A stretch of DNA of 49,706 nt from Naegleria lovaniensis (taxonomy: Eukaryota > Heterolobosea > Eutetramitea > Acrasida > Naegleriidae), in contig NW_025407898.1 of assembly GCF_003324165.1 (NCBI RefSeq), forward strand, positions 1 to 49,706. Reading direction: 5' to 3'. Both the position numbers and the translations under genes were made by a program. Numbering within the stretch: position 1 is the stretch's first letter; every line of letters starts with the position of its first letter. Below, in pieces: positions 46,878 to 49,706 of the stretch. The notes beneath the pieces were generated by a model that was not told where the DNA came from, searched no databases, and saw only the letters and a program-made list of their open reading frames with translations.

Positions 46878-46880
46878 GGA
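46872..46880 (+). repeat. Interstitial telomere-like GGGTTTGGA at repeat copy B
   Basis: This short tract precedes copy B at the same boundary where copy A has GGGTTGGGTTGGGA. Confidence 0.45.
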
Positions 46881-47722
46881 TTCCTCTCAGTAGGATTTTT
46901 AGAAAGATTCAATATAACAATATATAATTTGTTTTTAATACCAATTAGTCCCACGTAGAGAGGAAGGAGGTATTAAGCGAAAGATTTCTTGTTGTTATAG
47001 TGGATATCGAGATAGCCTCTATATTTGTACCAAAAAAATCAGGTCCTGTGGTGGTTGACCATCCTCAAAAATTATCGTTGAATGATCAAAACTTGAATAT
47101 TTCCATCAATTAAGATATAAGGAAGTAAGGCGCTGCTGTTTCGTTCGAGCTGAATGTGAAAATAGTTAAATATTTTGTGCGTCCAAGTAGGTGATGTGTA
47201 ACTCTTGAAGTTGGTCATAATTTAAACATGGACGAGCAAAAGTCGGTATTCCCTCGAAATTGGATACCGTTAACGTTGATTGAAGAGTCGTTTCGTGATA
47301 TGTTGGTCTTGAACAGCTTCCATGATGGATCTCCAAAGTAATTGTTGCTGTGAACCACTTTTGATGATTATACACCCTCAATAAAATCAGCCATAATTCA
47401 TTGATGCTGTTTTCTTCATGGATGGAACATTGAATTATCGTTATTGAGTCCTATCCCGAAACATTGTTATGGAATCTTAATGCGAGTGAGTCTTTTTGAT
47501 GACTGAATCATTGAAATTGAGTTGAGTTCCTATTGGTAGTTGTGAGTGATGAAAGTTGCTACTGTTCTACATTATCATCGTAAAATGTATACCAGACACA
47601 AATGAACATTATTGAATTCATTTAAGACGATAGAGGGAGGTGTGTTCTTGTTTTTCTGTGTTTAACTTTATTCAATGAAAAGACTTGTATTGATCATGAT
47701 GAGATTGGATCTAAACAATGCT
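46878..47722 (+). repeat. Subtelomeric repeat, copy B
   Basis: About 845 bp, direct orientation and closely similar to 35732-36573 over the whole length. The minus frame near 47381-47166 encodes the same relic peptide (TATITLEIHHGSCSRPTY), with small differences downstream. Confidence 0.92.
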
Positions 47723-47960
47723 TTGAATTCGACAACGCTTCATCAAGGGTGGTGATTTATTCACTAAATGTCATGAGTACAAACCAGGAATTGAACAGAA
47801 TAACCTCTGGTTCATACCTGATTGAAATTTGAACAGTTCCTTTTTCATGTATTGATTATTGAGTGACTCCGATTGTTTGGTAGTTGTTGTTATTGTTGAA
47901 CATTGAGTGCCCTCATCTTAATAGTGGTATGAATAGCCGGTGGACATGTCCTGTAATTTT

Positions 47961-48031
47961 GCGCGTCCAAGTAGGTGATGTTAACTCTTGGAGTTTGTTA
48001 TGATTTTAAAATGGACGAGCAAAAATTCGTT
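47961..48031 (+). repeat. Partial, diverged third copy of the subtelomeric repeat
   Basis: GCGTCCAAGTAGGTGATGTT and ATGGACGAGCAAAAATTCG correspond to the middle of copies A and B (47178 onward), with about 20 percent differences. Similarity is lost after about 48031. Confidence 0.7.
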
Positions 48032-48112
48032 AATACATTCCCTCCAAAACGATTACGGATGAACCCTTCACAAACAACAGCAGGAATGGTTCAGTGTTAT
48101 ACTGTTCAGCAA
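48011..48112 (+). other. Possible lone 5' exon ending in a strong splice donor
   Basis: The ATG at 48011 opens MDEQKFVNTFPPKRLRM and continues to VQQ, where GTAAGTG follows. No downstream exon is recognised before the telomere. It may be the first exon of a gene whose rest was lost, or chance. Confidence 0.2.
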
Positions 48113-49148
48113 GTAAGTGATGGAATCATGATCGATACAATTTCACAATTTAAACTTGTATTCGTCCTGGTCTGCAACAATTTTGGATCTTCCATCGAAT
48201 GAATTCAATGTTTAATGATACATTCATCAGTATGTCATGAGATTCTAACTCTGATAGATGTACTTGATCACTGAGTGTTTATTCTTGTGTCATCTGTATC
48301 GAGTTGGTGGAGCGCTCTCATCTGTTGAATGATTCATTGCAAGAAGTGACCTTGTTGTATTTTGCGTTTGGTTGCTGTGATTCATTGTTGAAAACAAATG
48401 TTCAATATGATGATTTTCATGATTTGTGTATGTACTACATGGATGGTGTGCAAGGTGTGTTCATGTTTGTGGTCGTCATCTCATTTATTGAATTTCGTTC
48501 AGCAAGTGATCGTGTCGATAGTTGATGGATTGTATTATTTTGAATAAATTATGATGAACTGTATTGATAGTGATCATCTTTATGTGTGTTTCAAGTGTTT
48601 TGTTTGATTCATTTGACTAATCTCTACATACTGTACTGACCATAACATTTGGCGGATGAAACAAAAGATGAAAATGTGTGTGGTAGATTTCATGTTTTCC
48701 AAATTCTGATATTGGTTGGAGTACATGTTGAACATGATGGTGTCATGATATGGGATTGATTTCGGGGATCCATCTTTTATGTTCATTGTGAATTATGCAA
48801 TAAAATGTTAAATAGTTGATGGAGTTGTGCACCACAGATATGACATGAATTTTGATTATTCTATCATCATCATGAAGTAATCATGGTATATTATATGTTA
48901 CATCAATTTGAAGTGTTGTTCGTTGTTGTGTGCATGATGTGATATGAAGGTTTGAAAAAAATGTGACATGTTCTTTGTATGTTGTGATGATGTTCACCAC
49001 TCCTTATGAAAGTGATACTACATCTTTATAATAGGTAGTACAACATATCTATGAAGTTATATTGAATGTCTATTGATACTTGTGAAGATAATTGATAAAT
49101 GTTGACTTTGAATGTTTTTAATTTGGTCTTGGTCTTGGACATTTCTGA
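48113..49148. other. AT-rich subtelomere adjoining the telomere
   Basis: T- and GATGA-rich sequence with no credible gene. Short words such as GATGA, TGTTG and CATGA recur, but no clean tandem unit is visible. Confidence 0.55.
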
Positions 49149-49706
49149 TTGGGTTTGGGTTTGGGTTTGGGTTTGGTTGGGTTTGGGTTTGGGTTTGGGT
49201 TTGGGTTTGGGTTTGGGTTTGGGTTTGGGTTTGGGTTTGGGTTTGGGTTTGGGTTTGGGTTTGGGTTTGGGTTTGGGTTTGGGTTTGGGTTTGGGTTTGG
49301 GTTTGGGTTTGGGTTTGGGTTTGGGTTTGGGTTTGGGTTTGGGTTTGGGTTTGGGTTTGGGTTTGGGTTTGGGTTTGGGTTTGGTTTGGGTTTGGGTTTG
49401 GGTTTGGGTTTGGGTTTGGGTTTGGGTTTGGGTTTGGGTTTGGGTTTGGGTTTGGGTTTGGGTTTGGGTTTGGGTTTGGGTTTGGGTTTGGTTGGGTTTG
49501 GGTTTGGGTTTGGGTTTGGGTTTGGGTTTGGGTTTGGGTTTGGGTTTGGGTTTGGGTTTGGGTTTGGGTTGGGTTTGGGTTTGGGTTTGGGTTTGGTTTG
49601 GGTTTGGGTTTGGGTTTGGGTTTGGGTTTGGGTTTGGGTTTGGGTTTGGGTTTGGGTTTGGGTTTGGGTTTGGGTTTGGGTTTGGGTTTGGGTTTGGGTT
49701 TGGGTT
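49149..49706 (+). repeat. Telomeric repeat array, (TTTGGG)n
   Basis: About 558 bp of TTTGGG units reach the last base of the window. The G-rich strand runs 5' to 3' toward the end, as at a right-hand telomere. Variant units (TTTGG or TTGGG) occur near 49172, 49382, 49489, 49568 and 49595. The unit contains no A or C, so a telomerase template would read CCCAAA. Confidence 0.92.

Overview
The window is nuclear DNA of an AT-rich, intron-containing protist. Introns are short (about 65-290 bp), start with GTAAGT or GTGAG-like donors, and interrupt several genes. Gene families, spacing and intron style point to a free-living heterolobosean amoeba such as Naegleria. That is an inference from style, because no organism-specific marker is visible. 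The right end (about 49149-49706) is a tract of TTTGGG units with the G-rich strand running toward the window end. This is the expected polarity of a chromosome terminus, so the window reads from chromosome interior (left) through a subtelomere to a telomere (right).

Layout. 1-9.1 kb is housekeeping: an N-domain-only cyclase-associated protein (65-914), an SR/RRM splicing-type protein (1339-2560), a doubtful small three-exon gene (3013-3566), a seven-exon pyruvate carboxylase (3676-7955), and a convergent endonuclease/exonuclease/phosphatase-fold protein (8027-9067). 9.1-30.2 kb mixes surface and intracellular genes: a GPI-type beta-helix protein (9142-11609), a berberine-bridge-like FAD oxidase with a one-base frame break (12083-13677), a pRiA4b ORF-3-like protein (13885-14820), a beta-helix receptor kinase of the TKL type (15072-18571), a membrane-anchored alpha/beta hydrolase (18779-20289), a very large GTPase-like protein with a C-terminal zinc-binding RING-like module (20452-24541), a G8/CEMIP-like plus CHRD surface protein with a frame break near its end (25129-29581), and a small cysteine-rich membrane protein (29609-30145).

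30.5-43.7 kb holds a Crinkler/RHS-like ATPase-nuclease with a mitochondrial-looking N-terminus (30583-33435), a truncated transposase-like remnant (34485-35730), the first copy of an 842-bp subtelomeric repeat (35732-36573), an NHL-EGF surface protein with modular phase-1 exons (36791-39815), and a cadherin/EGF transmembrane protein (40449-43676). 43.7-49.1 kb is gene-poor: dispersed GC-rich inverted motifs, the second repeat copy (46878-47722), a third partial copy, and then the telomere.

Five of the genes encode secreted or surface proteins with beta-helix, G8, NHL, EGF or cadherin-like modules, so this chromosome arm is enriched in cell-surface proteins. Two genes, and possibly two more, show single-base frame breaks. 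These may be assembly indels or young pseudogenes. No rRNA or CRISPR was seen, and no tRNA was recognised by eye.
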